A stretch of DNA of 39,196 nt, from the NCBI GenBank assembly GCA_937911865.1, contig CALDSK010000142.1:1-39196 (forward strand), written 5' to 3'. The notes under the pieces are model-generated. The model ran no database searches, was not told the origin of the DNA, and was given only the letters and a program-made list of their open reading frames with translations. The stretch comes from an uncultured Synechococcus sp. Lineage in GTDB: Bacteria; Cyanobacteriota; Cyanobacteriia; Phormidesmidales; Phormidesmidaceae. Shown one piece after another: positions 16,190-24,821 of this stretch (position 1 is its first letter; each line of letters starts with the position of its first letter). The position numbers and the translations under genes were made by a program.

Positions 16190-18265
16190 TTACCAACTGT
16201 TGGTCATGAGAATGACTGAGGATCGTGGGGCGGCTGAGTAGCGGGACTGCTCAATTTTGGGTGCTTGGTCGATGGGGAAAATGTCTTGTGGCGCCGCGAG
16301 GGCCGTATCTACTATCCGCTGCCAGTGATTGCCGGCGGCAAGCGGCGGCAGTTCAAAGGTGAGCGGTTCCCAAAATGCATTGAGAATGATGTGGAGCAGC
16401 TCGCCATGCTGCCGGTAGCGCAGGGTAAAGGATAGACTGCGAGAGTCTTCTCCCCAATCTGGCTGACCAAGGCGGGTGCCGTGCCAGGAGATGACGGGCT
16501 CTAGCCTGGATTCGTGGGGACTGTAATCGGCGACAGCTAGTGATTCATCGTGCTTGAAGAGAGAGAGGTTTTGAATCAGGTCAATTAGCTGCTGTACGAA
16601 GCTGAGAAAGTCTTTTTGGGTGGTCAGCCTTTCCCAGTCGAACCAGCTCAGTTCATTGTTTTGACAGTAGGCGTTGTTGTTTCCCTGCTGCGATCGCAGG
16701 ACCTCATCTCCCATCAGCATCATCGGCGTGCCCTGAGACATCGCCCACAGCACAAACATATTTTTGGCCTGCTTTAGGCGCAGCGCTTGAACGTCTAAGT
16801 CTTCTGTCGGGCCTTCTGTGCCGCAGTTCCAGCTCCAGTTGTCGTTGGCCCCGTCGCGGCTGTCCTCGCCGTTGGCCTCATTGTGTTTGTTGTTGTAGCT
16901 CACTAGGTCATGGAGGGTGAAACCATCGTGACAGGTGACAAAATGAATGCTGTAGTTAGGACCGCGATTCAGATGAGGATACAGGTCGGGGCTGCCCATG
17001 ATGCGATGGGCGATCGCACCACATAAGGCGCGATCGCTGCGCACAAAGCGCCGTACTTCGTCCCGATAGGGCCCATTCCACTCAGCAAAGCGTTCCCCAG
17101 CAAAGCTACCCACCTGATACAGCCCTGCCGCATCCCACGCTTCAGCGATAATCTTGGTCCCAGCCAGGGCCGGGTCAGTATTAATTAGCCATAGAATAGG
17201 CGGATCTGCTTGCGGGTCGCCCGTCACACCACGCGAGAGCACGGAAGCTAAATCAAACCGAAACCCATCGACATGCATAACCGAAACCCAGTAGCGCAGG
17301 CAATCTAAAATAAGATAGACGCTGATGGTGCTTGTTTTTAGCGTGTTGCCACAGCCGCTGTAGTTTCTGTAGTGGGTTTTATCGTCTTCTAAAATGTAGT
17401 AAGACTCGTTGCTCAAGCCTCGAAAAGACAGAGTTGGCCCCTGGTGATTGCCCTCAGCGGTATGGTTGAACACCACATCTAGAATCACTTCAATACCCGC
17501 CCGGTGCAGGGCTTTGACCATGTCTCGAAATTCGTTTACCGGACCTAAGCCTACCTTATTGGCGCTGTAGGCCCAATGCGGCGAGAAAAAGGCCACTGAA
17601 CTGTAGCCCCAGTAGTTGACCCGTCCGGGCGGAGCATCGGTGGCATCAAACTGTTGCACTGGCATCAGCTCTACTGCCGTAATGCCCAAAGCCTTCAGGT
17701 AGGGAATTTTTTCAATCAGCCCCGTGTAGGTGCCTCTTTTTTGAACAGGCAGCCCTGAATTAGGATGCTGGGTAAACCCGCCCACATGCAATTCATAAAT
17801 GACCGTTTCAGAGTAGGGAATTTTAGGAGGAAGGTCGCCCTCCCAGTCGTATTGCAGCGGATCGACCACTACACTTTTTAGCGCCTGAGCGCAGTTATCG
17901 TGGGAATGACTGGCCGCTTGGCGAGAGTAATTTTGCCAGCCGACGACTAAGCGCGTGTAGGGATCGAGCAAGACTTTGTTGCGATTGAATCGGAGGCCGC
18001 TATGCGGCATAAAAGGGCCATCGACCCGGTAGGCGTAGATTTGTTCATTGCCCAGCGGTGCGACAAAGACGTGCCAGTATTGAAACGTTCTATTTTCCGC
18101 TGGATCTAGCCAGATGGTGGTGTGTGGTTCTGAGTCCTCAGGGGTCTCGAACAGCAGCAGCTCAACGGCTGTTGCCTCTTTTGCATACAGACAAAAGTTA
18201 ACGCCACCATCGCGGACCACAGCCCCTAAAGGGAAGCTGTTACCGGGTTGAATTGTGAATTGCAT
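16190..18265 (-). CDS. glgX: Glycogen debranching enzyme (isoamylase-type)
   Basis: A 691-residue GH13 debranching enzyme that hydrolyses alpha-1,6 branches left after phosphorylase action on glycogen. The N-terminal CBM48 domain (about 5-120: FPLGAVVRDGGVNFCLYAKEATAVELLLFE) precedes the catalytic barrel with VILDVVFNHTAEG, DGFRFDLASVL (nucleophile Asp), IIAEAWDAAGLYQVGSF (acid/base Glu) and FVTCHDGFTLHDLVSYN (transition-state Asp). GDEVLRSQQGNNNAYCQ is also typical of GlgX/TreX. Length fits the family (about 690-710). It is followed on the same strand by orf96 and pyk, which links glycogen mobilisation to lower glycolysis in this fermentative block. Confidence 0.95.
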   Translation of the reverse strand: MQFTIQPGNSFPLGAVVRDGGVNFCLYAKEATAVELLLFETPEDSEPHTTIWLDPAENRTFQYWHVFVAPLGNEQIYAYRVDGPFMPHSGLRFNRNKVLLDPYTRLVVGWQNYSRQAASHSHDNCAQALKSVVVDPLQYDWEGDLPPKIPYSETVIYELHVGGFTQHPNSGLPVQKRGTYTGLIEKIPYLKALGITAVELMPVQQFDATDAPPGRVNYWGYSSVAFFSPHWAYSANKVGLGPVNEFRDMVKALHRAGIEVILDVVFNHTAEGNHQGPTLSFRGLSNESYYILEDDKTHYRNYSGCGNTLKTSTISVYLILDCLRYWVSVMHVDGFRFDLASVLSRGVTGDPQADPPILWLINTDPALAGTKIIAEAWDAAGLYQVGSFAGERFAEWNGPYRDEVRRFVRSDRALCGAIAHRIMGSPDLYPHLNRGPNYSIHFVTCHDGFTLHDLVSYNNKHNEANGEDSRDGANDNWSWNCGTEGPTEDLDVQALRLKQAKNMFVLWAMSQGTPMMLMGDEVLRSQQGNNNAYCQNNELSWFDWERLTTQKDFLSFVQQLIDLIQNLSLFKHDESLAVADYSPHESRLEPVISWHGTRLGQPDWGEDSRSLSFTLRYRQHGELLHIILNAFWEPLTFELPPLAAGNHWQRIVDTALAAPQDIFPIDQAPKIEQSRYSAAPRSSVILMTNSW

Positions 18266-18354
18266 GAGGGGTTACTGAAGATGTCGCTGAAGCGCTCACT
18301 CGCTAAAAATCTCATCAGTCTAAAGGTTGCTTAATCAAATCTTGGGGGCCCAAT

Positions 18355-21186
18355 CTAGGCGCTAAATCTGGGCGCTAAATCCAGGGTGGCTTTGACCATG
18401 TTGTTCAGCTGGCGGTGCTCAATGGTGAAGCCGTGATGTTTGCAAAGCCATTGCATAGCAGAATTTTCTGGCAGTATCTCAGCTACAATCTGCTCCACGT
18501 TTTCCTCTTGAGCGACGGCGATCAGCATTTTCATCAGCTGGGTCCCAATGCCCTGACGCTGATAGCGATCGCTTACTAGCATCGATAGCTCTACGGCTTG
18601 CGTGCCCGGAAACTGGCTCAGCCTGCCGACCGCTATAATTGCTCGCTCGGCCTCCTGCCCTGTTTCAACAACCAGCGCCATTTCGTGGTCATAATCAATA
18701 AAACAAATTCGCGTTAGGCGCTCATGGGCCGTTCGTCCGCTTAGCTTAAACAGATGCGCATAGCGCAGATACACACTCTCTTCTGAGAGGGTTTGATGAA
18801 ATGCCACAATTAAGGGCTCGTCTTCCGGTTCAATCGGGCGAATGATCGCCGATTCTCCGGTTTTAAGCGCCCAAGTTCTCTCATACTGATGTGGATAGGG
18901 GCGAATGGCGGGTTTGGGCAATGCCTCTAGAGAGATATGCGGGTCGTGCAAAATGATGCGCGCATCTAGAGCAATGGCGCTATGCCGCGGTGCGACGTTT
19001 TTGTTTTTACCGCTAGTCTTAGCCTCTTTTTCTGGCTCTCCTTCTGGCTCTGTATAATCTTCTTTGACGGGTGTCACACGTAGAGGATTAATATCTATTT
19101 CTTTAATCCAGGGCTGTTCAATTACCAGTCGACTAAATCTCACCAGCAGCTGTTCAAGCTCTTTAAGGTCCACCGCTGGGCGACCCCTGACGCCTTCTAA
19201 TGCCTTGTATACCTGCGTACGCTCCATCATGCGGCGAGCCAGCGTTGTGTTGAGCGGCGGTAGGTCCAGCGCTCGGTCTTGAAAGACTTCTACCAGCTCA
19301 CCGCCTAGTCCAAACAACAAGACTGGGCCAAACTGAGGATCTATACTGCTGCCTAAGATCAGCTCGTAGCCGTCGGTTGGCACCATTGGTTGAACAATCA
19401 CGCCCAAAAAGGCGGCCGGGTCTGTACTGATTGAGGCGATCGATCGCTGAATCGACTCGAAGGCCGCTCGCACCGCCTGGTCGTCAGGCAGGTTTAAGTA
19501 GACCCCCCCCACGTCTGTTTTGTGGGTAATGATTTGCGACCAGAGCTTGACGACCACCGGGTAGCCAATGGTTTGTGCGCACGCGATCGCCGCGTCTGCC
19601 GTAGTCGCCGTCTGGCTAACCACCGTCGGAATTCCGTAGGCCGAGAGCACCATTTGAGACTCTTGTTCGGTCATGAGGGTGCGGTTGTCTTTACGCACGC
19701 GCTCATTGAGGGTTTCAGCGATGTCTGCGTGGGTTATCTCTTCGGCAAAGGCCGGTGTTTCATAGAGGCTGCGCAGATTGCGATAGTGCCGCCACATTTG
19801 AGTAAACACTCGCGCGGCTGTATCGGGATAGCCCAGCGTAAATATGCCCTCCTGGTTGAGCAAGCTCGCGCCAAATTGAACAGTTTCTTGACCCATCCAG
19901 CTCGCTAACACCGGTCCTTTATCCATGGGGCGCAGGTGCTGAATACTCTCGGCGGTTTGCGTTGGGTCGGTCATGGCCTGCGGTGTCAAAATAACTAGCA
20001 GGCCGTCGCTATTGTGGTCTTTTGCGACAATCTCTAGTGCCTGCCGGTAGCGCTCTGGCGTTGCGTCCCCCAGGATGTCGATAGGATTTTGCTTACTCCA
20101 CTGCGCTGGCAGACAGTCATCAAGTGCCTGTTGAGTCTCGGCAGAGAGCACAGCGAGTTCTCCACCATTGCGAATGAGGGCGTCAGTCGCCAGTACGCCT
20201 GGTCCACCCGCATTGGTTAAAATCGTTAGCCGATTACCCTTGGGTCTAGGCTGCTTGGCTAAAATTTCAGAGAGATTGAACAAATCATCAATATCATCGA
20301 CCCGTAGCACGCCGCAGCGTCTGAAAGCGGCATCTAAGACATCATCGCTGCCGGTTAGGGCGCCTGTGTGAGAGGCTGCGGCCGCGGCGGCCGCGTGCGT
20401 ACGGCCTGATTTGATGACAATAATGGGCTTGGTAAAGGCCACCTCTCTTGCTGCCGACAGAAACGAACGGGCATTGCCAATCGATTCCATATAGATAACA
20501 ATGCTGTCGGTTTTAGGATCGTCGCCCAGGTAATTGATCAGGTCTCCCCAGCCTACATCTAGCATTGAGCCAACAGAAACAAAGGCGCTAAAGCCCACGT
20601 TCTCGCGAAAGCTCCAGTCCAATATAGAGGTGCACAGGGCGCCGCTTTGGCTGATAAAACCGATATTGCCAGGGGCTGCGATCGCACTAGCAAACGTGCC
20701 GTTAAACCCGGTATGAGGATTCATTACCCCCAAACAATTCGGTCCAATTAGCCGCAGCCCGCCTGCTTTCGCTAACTGTAAAATCTCTTGTTCTAGGGCG
20801 ATCCCGACGGCACCGATCTCTCTAAAGCCAGCCGAGACTACAATGGCTCCTTTTACACCAGCGCTGACACATTGTCGGACGACTGTAGACACCGTAGCTG
20901 CGGGTGTCGCAATAATGGCGAGATCAACCGGCTCTGGAATATCACATAAGCGGGCATAGGCTTTAATGCCCAAAACATTGGAGCGCTTAGGGTTAACCGG
21001 ATATACGGTTCCTCCAAAGGGACTGTGAATCAGGTTCCATAGCAGACGGCGACCTACGCTATTAGGCTTGTCAGTAGCGCCGATTAAGGCAACTGTTTGA
21101 GGATTGAAAACAACATCTAGCGGCTGACGACGAGTTCGCAGAACGTCATGGGCTGGATCAGAACGAAGTTGCATCACAGAGGTCAT
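18355..21186 (-). CDS. ADP-forming acetyl-CoA synthetase fused to a GNAT acetyltransferase domain
   Basis: A 943-residue three-part protein. Residues about 20-460 are the CoA-binding and CoA-ligase (alpha) portion, with [19 protein letters not shown] at the start and [11 protein letters not shown], whose His273 corresponds to the phosphorylated histidine of NDP-forming acyl-CoA synthetases. Residues about 500-720 are the ATP-grasp (beta) portion ([34 protein letters not shown] ... EIDINPLRV). Residues about 775-935 are a GNAT domain ([28 protein letters not shown] ... [15 protein letters not shown]). Likely reaction: acetyl-CoA + ADP + Pi to acetate + CoA + ATP, giving ATP in fermentation. 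The same layout occurs in Pat/YfiQ lysine acetyltransferases, but there the synthetase part is non-catalytic. The retained His favours catalysis. It is divergent from adhE across about 850 bp. Confidence 0.88.
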   Translation of the reverse strand: MTSVMQLRSDPAHDVLRTRRQPLDVVFNPQTVALIGATDKPNSVGRRLLWNLIHSPFGGTVYPVNPKRSNVLGIKAYARLCDIPEPVDLAIIATPAATVSTVVRQCVSAGVKGAIVVSAGFREIGAVGIALEQEILQLAKAGGLRLIGPNCLGVMNPHTGFNGTFASAIAAPGNIGFISQSGALCTSILDWSFRENVGFSAFVSVGSMLDVGWGDLINYLGDDPKTDSIVIYMESIGNARSFLSAAREVAFTKPIIVIKSGRTHAAAAAAASHTGALTGSDDVLDAAFRRCGVLRVDDIDDLFNLSEILAKQPRPKGNRLTILTNAGGPGVLATDALIRNGGELAVLSAETQQALDDCLPAQWSKQNPIDILGDATPERYRQALEIVAKDHNSDGLLVILTPQAMTDPTQTAESIQHLRPMDKGPVLASWMGQETVQFGASLLNQEGIFTLGYPDTAARVFTQMWRHYRNLRSLYETPAFAEEITHADIAETLNERVRKDNRTLMTEQESQMVLSAYGIPTVVSQTATTADAAIACAQTIGYPVVVKLWSQIITHKTDVGGVYLNLPDDQAVRAAFESIQRSIASISTDPAAFLGVIVQPMVPTDGYELILGSSIDPQFGPVLLFGLGGELVEVFQDRALDLPPLNTTLARRMMERTQVYKALEGVRGRPAVDLKELEQLLVRFSRLVIEQPWIKEIDINPLRVTPVKEDYTEPEGEPEKEAKTSGKNKNVAPRHSAIALDARIILHDPHISLEALPKPAIRPYPHQYERTWALKTGESAIIRPIEPEDEPLIVAFHQTLSEESVYLRYAHLFKLSGRTAHERLTRICFIDYDHEMALVVETGQEAERAIIAVGRLSQFPGTQAVELSMLVSDRYQRQGIGTQLMKMLIAVAQEENVEQIVAEILPENSAMQWLCKHHGFTIEHRQLNNMVKATLDLAPRFSA
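18358..18381. repeat. 11-bp direct repeat at the acetyl-CoA synthetase stop codon
   Basis: GGCGCTAAATC occurs at 18358-18368 and 18371-18381 (13-bp period), immediately inside the stop codon at 18355-18357 (minus-strand gene). Confidence 0.75.
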
Positions 21187-21295
21187 GAGAGTTTATCCCG
21201 ACGAGAAAAGACGTTCAAATGAAACCAATACTAGACAACAAAACAACTAATGACTCGTGTTAACGAACACTTTATTTGTCATATAAGTGAATCTA

Positions 21296-21318
21296 ATTTC
21301 TGCATAAATGATGGTTTT
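21296..21318 (+). repeat. 23-bp direct repeat, copy A
   Basis: The sequence starts ATTTCTGCATAAATGATGG and ends GTTTT. It matches copy B (21592-21614) at 21 of 23 positions. It lies 110 bp upstream of the acetyl-CoA synthetase start. Confidence 0.75.
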
Positions 21319-21591
21319 TGCCTTACAAATAAAGCTTTGCAACAACCTTAAGAGAATCTTCAGAAGGTATTACTTTGATGACAATATGATCCAAACTTCA
21401 GCGAATGAATTACGCTTGTAGAATATTCTCAACAAGCTCAAGATAGGCTGAGCTGGAAACAAGCTAAAAGAAGAGAGAAGTTCGTAGGAAAACGTTTTGA
21501 GAAGGTGTTTTTAAGTGATCGCAGTGGATAAGCGAGGCGATCACAGCTCCTAATAGAACTGAATTTAAGGGATTTAAAAAAATCTTTTTGT

Positions 21592-21614
21592 ATTTCTGCA
21601 TACATCATGGTTTT
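21592..21614 (+). repeat. 23-bp direct repeat, copy B
   Basis: The sequence starts ATTTCTGCATACATCATGG and ends in TTTT. It differs from copy A (21296-21318) at two positions and lies 296 bp away. The two copies could be paired operator sites. Confidence 0.75.
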
Positions 21615-21657
21615 CAGGTGTTTTTAGAAAGTGTTTTAGAAAATATTTTTAGGCTAT

Positions 21658-21671
21658 GTAAGTCAGGCTAC
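21658..21671 (+). promoter_or_regulatory. NtcA-like binding site GTA-N8-TAC
   Basis: GTAAGTCAGGCTAC fits the NtcA consensus exactly and is part of a longer dyad TATGTA-N8-TACATA (21655-21674 approx.). It lies about 370 bp upstream of the adhE ATG. No TAN3T -10 box is found at the usual 22-23-bp spacing, so activation from this site is uncertain. NtcA or another CRP-family protein could bind. Confidence 0.4.
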
Positions 21672-21896
21672 ATAAGTTGACGAGGATGATCGAGGAACGA
21701 TATCTCAATAGCTCTCATCTCGATTTATGTAGTTCGATTTATATGTGTCATTAAATGTGTCATTGATCAGGTAGAAGATAGCCACAATAGATTCGGCCAG
21801 CCAGATCGGCCAGATAGATCGACTTCTATTGAACAGTTTTATTTCTGTCTATTGTTCTATTAGATGCGCTGTTATACGCGCTTTCGAGGGCCTAAA

Positions 21897-21938
21897 GTTG
21901 ACCGACCGACGTTGACCGACCGACGTTGACCGACCGAA
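21897..21938. repeat. 14-bp tandem repeat upstream of adhE
   Basis: GTTGACCGACCGAC (21897-21910) is repeated at 21911-21924 and, with one change, 21925-21938. A partial fourth unit GTTGATTGACC follows. The array ends about 100 bp before the adhE ATG. Confidence 0.88.
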
Positions 21939-22040
21939 GTTGATTGACCAAATTGAACACGATGAAAGTCAACAAGATTGAATTCAGCGATTAAATTCAA
22001 CATAAATTCAACAGCAGCAAGAAAACCAAGGCTAATAAAC

Positions 22041-24719
22041 ATGATCGATAGTATTGAAGCGCTAGAGTCGTTAATTCATTCGGTGAAAGCCGCTCAGTCC
22101 GAATATGCAACCTATTCTCAAGCTGACGTTGATCGCATATTTAAGATGGCGGCTTTGGCAGCTAACGCGGCCAGGCTCCCTTTGGCAAAACAAGCCGTTG
22201 TAGAGACGGGCATGGGCGTTGTAGAAGACAAGGTGATTAAGAACCACTTTGCCTCGGAGATTATTTATAACAAGTATAAAAACGAGAGAACCTGCGGCAT
22301 TATTGAGGCAGACCCTACCTTCGGCATCCAAAAGATTGCCGAACCCATGGGCATATTAGCCGGTATTGTCCCGGTCACTAACCCGACCTCAACGGCAATT
22401 TTTAAGACGCTGATTGCACTTAAAACCCGCAATGCGATTATCTTATCTCCCCATCCTCGGGCCCGGCAGTGTACCATCGCCGCCGCGCGCACCGTGCTAG
22501 AAGCCGCCGTTAAGGCAGGCGCACCCGCTTCGATCATTGGTTGGAGCGATCAGCCTTCTATCGAACTCTCTCAGGGGCTGATGAGTCATGCTCAAGTCAG
22601 CCTGGTATTGGCAACCGGTGGACCCAGCATGGTTAAGGCGGCTTACTCTTCGGGGCATCCCTCTTTGGGCGTTGGTGCGGGTAACACGCCAGCTTTGATT
22701 GATAGCAGCGCCGATATTAAAACAGCGGTCTCTTCTATCTTGCTCAGTAAGACGTTTGACAACGGTATGATTTGTGCCAGCGAGCAGTCTGTGATTGCTG
22801 AGCAGTCTGTCTATGATGCGGTGAGAGAAGAGTTTATGAGCCGAGGGGCTTATTTCACCACGCCAGAAGAGCAGGCGCGATTGGCCGATAAGATTTTGAC
22901 TGGCGGTCGCTTAAACCCAGAGATTGTTGGCCAGCCGGTGGCTAAGCTGGCTGAACTAGCTGGGTTTACGGTGCCAAAAGATTCTAAGGTACTCAACTCT
23001 GAAATAGATGAGATTGGCTCGTCGGAGCCTATGTCTTACGAAAAGCTATCTCCTATTCTAGCGATGTATCGCGCTGAGAATTTTGCGGATGGGTTAGACA
23101 AGGTGCAACAACTTGTAACGTTTGCGGGTAGAGGCCATACGGCGGTGCTCTACACCAAGCCAGATAACAGTGACCATATTCAACAGTTTGAATCACTGGT
23201 TGAAACGAGCCGCGTCCTAATCAACACACCGGCCTCTCAGGGGGCGATTGGCGATCTGTACAACTTCCGGCTCGATCCGTCTTTGACCCTGGGCTGCGGT
23301 AGCTGGGGTGGCAATTCGCTTAGCGCCAATGTGGAACCCAGGCACTTACTGAATATCAAAACTGTGGCAGAGCGCCGCGAGAATATGCTGTGGTTTCGGG
23401 TGCCGCCGAAAATTTACTTTAAATCGGGTGCGCTGCCCGTGGCGTTGGGTGAGCTGAGCGCTCGCGATCGCGCCTTCATTGTTACCGACAAGCCTTTGTA
23501 CGATTTGGGCATGACCAAAGTGGCTGAAGAGACACTGGCAGCCATCGGCGTTAGAACTCAGATCTTTTACGACGTAGAGCCTGACCCGTCTTTGGATACG
23601 GTCAACCGGGGGTTAGCGCTGATGCAACAGTTTAACCCAGATGTGATCATTGCCATTGGTGGAGGCTCGCCGATGGATGCGGCCAAAATTATGTGGCTGA
23701 TGTACGAGCACCCTGATATTGCCTTTGATGGACTGGCCATGCGGTTTATGGACATTCGTAAGCGAGTGTACGAGCTACCGCCGCTGGGTGAAAAAGCGAT
23801 TTTGGTCGCGGTGCCAACAACCTCGGGCACGGGCTCAGAAGTAACGCCATTTGCGGTCGTAACCGATCGAGAAAACGGGATTAAATATCCGCTAGCGGAC
23901 TACGCTCTGACGCCCTCAATGGCGATTGTTGATCCAGACCTGGTGTTGAATTTGCCACCGGCGCTAACGGCCTTTGGCGGCGTAGACGCACTCACTCACG
24001 CGTTAGAAGCGTACGCTTCGGTAATGGCGTCTGACTACACCAACGGGCTGGCTTTGGAAGCAATTCGGCTGATCTTTAAGTATCTGCCTCGGGCTTACCG
24101 AGATGGCCACAACGATCCGAAAGCAAGAGAGAAAATGCACTACGCTTCGACCATTGCAGGTATGGCGTTTGCCAATGGATTTTTGGGCATTTGTCATTCG
24201 ATTGCCCATCAGCTGGGGGCAACTTTCCACATCCCGCACGGCTTAGCCAACGCGCTGATGATCTCTCATGTGATTCGCTATAACGCTACCGATGCGCCCT
24301 TTAAACAGGCGACGTTTTCTCAGTACAAGTATCCCAATGCGAAATGGCGCTACGCGCACGTCGCTGACTATCTCAATTTAGGTGGCACCACCGATGATGA
24401 GAAAGTGAACCGGCTGATTGGTGCGATTGAAGAATTAAAGTCGCAGGTGGGTATTCCCCATGCGATTTCTCGGGCGGTTGACGTCTCAGAAGCTGATTTC
24501 TACGCTCAGGTAGATAGTCTTGCTGACCATGCTTTTGACGATCAGTGTACGCTGGCTAATCCGCGCTATCCGCTGATTGGCGACCTGCGCGACTTGGTGC
24601 TGCAGGCATACCGAGGGGATTCTCCTCTGGTGGTGGGTGGTTTGTCAGAGCACCTGCAAAACATGGCTGATGAAAAAAGGGCTAGCGCTAGAGATTCGGA
24701 GGCTGAAACTGTTGTTTGA
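22041..24719 (+). CDS. adhE: Bifunctional acetaldehyde-CoA/alcohol dehydrogenase
   Basis: An 892-residue AdhE that reduces acetyl-CoA to acetaldehyde and then ethanol with two NADH, the main electron sink of mixed-acid fermentation. The N-terminal aldehyde dehydrogenase half (about 1-440) has the catalytic Cys245 in NGMICASEQS and the cofactor region VPVTNPTSTAIFK. The C-terminal iron-dependent alcohol dehydrogenase half (about 455-870) shows GGGSPMDAAK, VPTTSGTGSEVTPFAVV, DALTHALEAYAS and the metal-binding GICHSIAHQLGATFHIPHGLANA. The frame is open upstream to TTG 21978, but ATG 22041 (AAGG about 11 bp upstream) gives the usual AdhE start. The PflB gene follows 102 bp downstream on the same strand, forming a fermentation operon adhE-pflB-pflA. 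A 19-bp repeat spans the stop codon. Confidence 0.96.
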   Translation: MIDSIEALESLIHSVKAAQSEYATYSQADVDRIFKMAALAANAARLPLAKQAVVETGMGVVEDKVIKNHFASEIIYNKYKNERTCGIIEADPTFGIQKIAEPMGILAGIVPVTNPTSTAIFKTLIALKTRNAIILSPHPRARQCTIAAARTVLEAAVKAGAPASIIGWSDQPSIELSQGLMSHAQVSLVLATGGPSMVKAAYSSGHPSLGVGAGNTPALIDSSADIKTAVSSILLSKTFDNGMICASEQSVIAEQSVYDAVREEFMSRGAYFTTPEEQARLADKILTGGRLNPEIVGQPVAKLAELAGFTVPKDSKVLNSEIDEIGSSEPMSYEKLSPILAMYRAENFADGLDKVQQLVTFAGRGHTAVLYTKPDNSDHIQQFESLVETSRVLINTPASQGAIGDLYNFRLDPSLTLGCGSWGGNSLSANVEPRHLLNIKTVAERRENMLWFRVPPKIYFKSGALPVALGELSARDRAFIVTDKPLYDLGMTKVAEETLAAIGVRTQIFYDVEPDPSLDTVNRGLALMQQFNPDVIIAIGGGSPMDAAKIMWLMYEHPDIAFDGLAMRFMDIRKRVYELPPLGEKAILVAVPTTSGTGSEVTPFAVVTDRENGIKYPLADYALTPSMAIVDPDLVLNLPPALTAFGGVDALTHALEAYASVMASDYTNGLALEAIRLIFKYLPRAYRDGHNDPKAREKMHYASTIAGMAFANGFLGICHSIAHQLGATFHIPHGLANALMISHVIRYNATDAPFKQATFSQYKYPNAKWRYAHVADYLNLGGTTDDEKVNRLIGAIEELKSQVGIPHAISRAVDVSEADFYAQVDSLADHAFDDQCTLANPRYPLIGDLRDLVLQAYRGDSPLVVGGLSEHLQNMADEKRASARDSEAETVV

Positions 24720-24745
24720 AGCTGTTGGCTGAAACTGTTGTTTGA
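24701..24745. repeat. 19-bp direct repeat spanning the adhE stop codon
   Basis: GGCTGAAACTGTTGTTTGA occurs at 24701-24719 (ending in the adhE TGA) and again at 24727-24745, 26-bp period. Confidence 0.88.
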
Positions 24746-24821
24746 GTGGCCAGCCCATTTGAACCGGTCACTTCTCAACTAGATCATCTTGCTAAAACAT
24801 TGTTAATCAGGTAGGTGTTTT

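Larger units (their letters stand above)
21187..22040. other. Long divergent promoter region acs/adhE
   Basis: About 850 bp, AT-rich, between the divergent acetyl-CoA synthetase and adhE genes. No gene recognised. It holds a duplicated 23-bp element (21296-21318, 21592-21614), an NtcA-like dyad (21658-21671) and a three-fold 14-bp tandem repeat (21897-21938). The size and density of repeats suggest complex control of fermentation genes. Confidence 0.6.
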
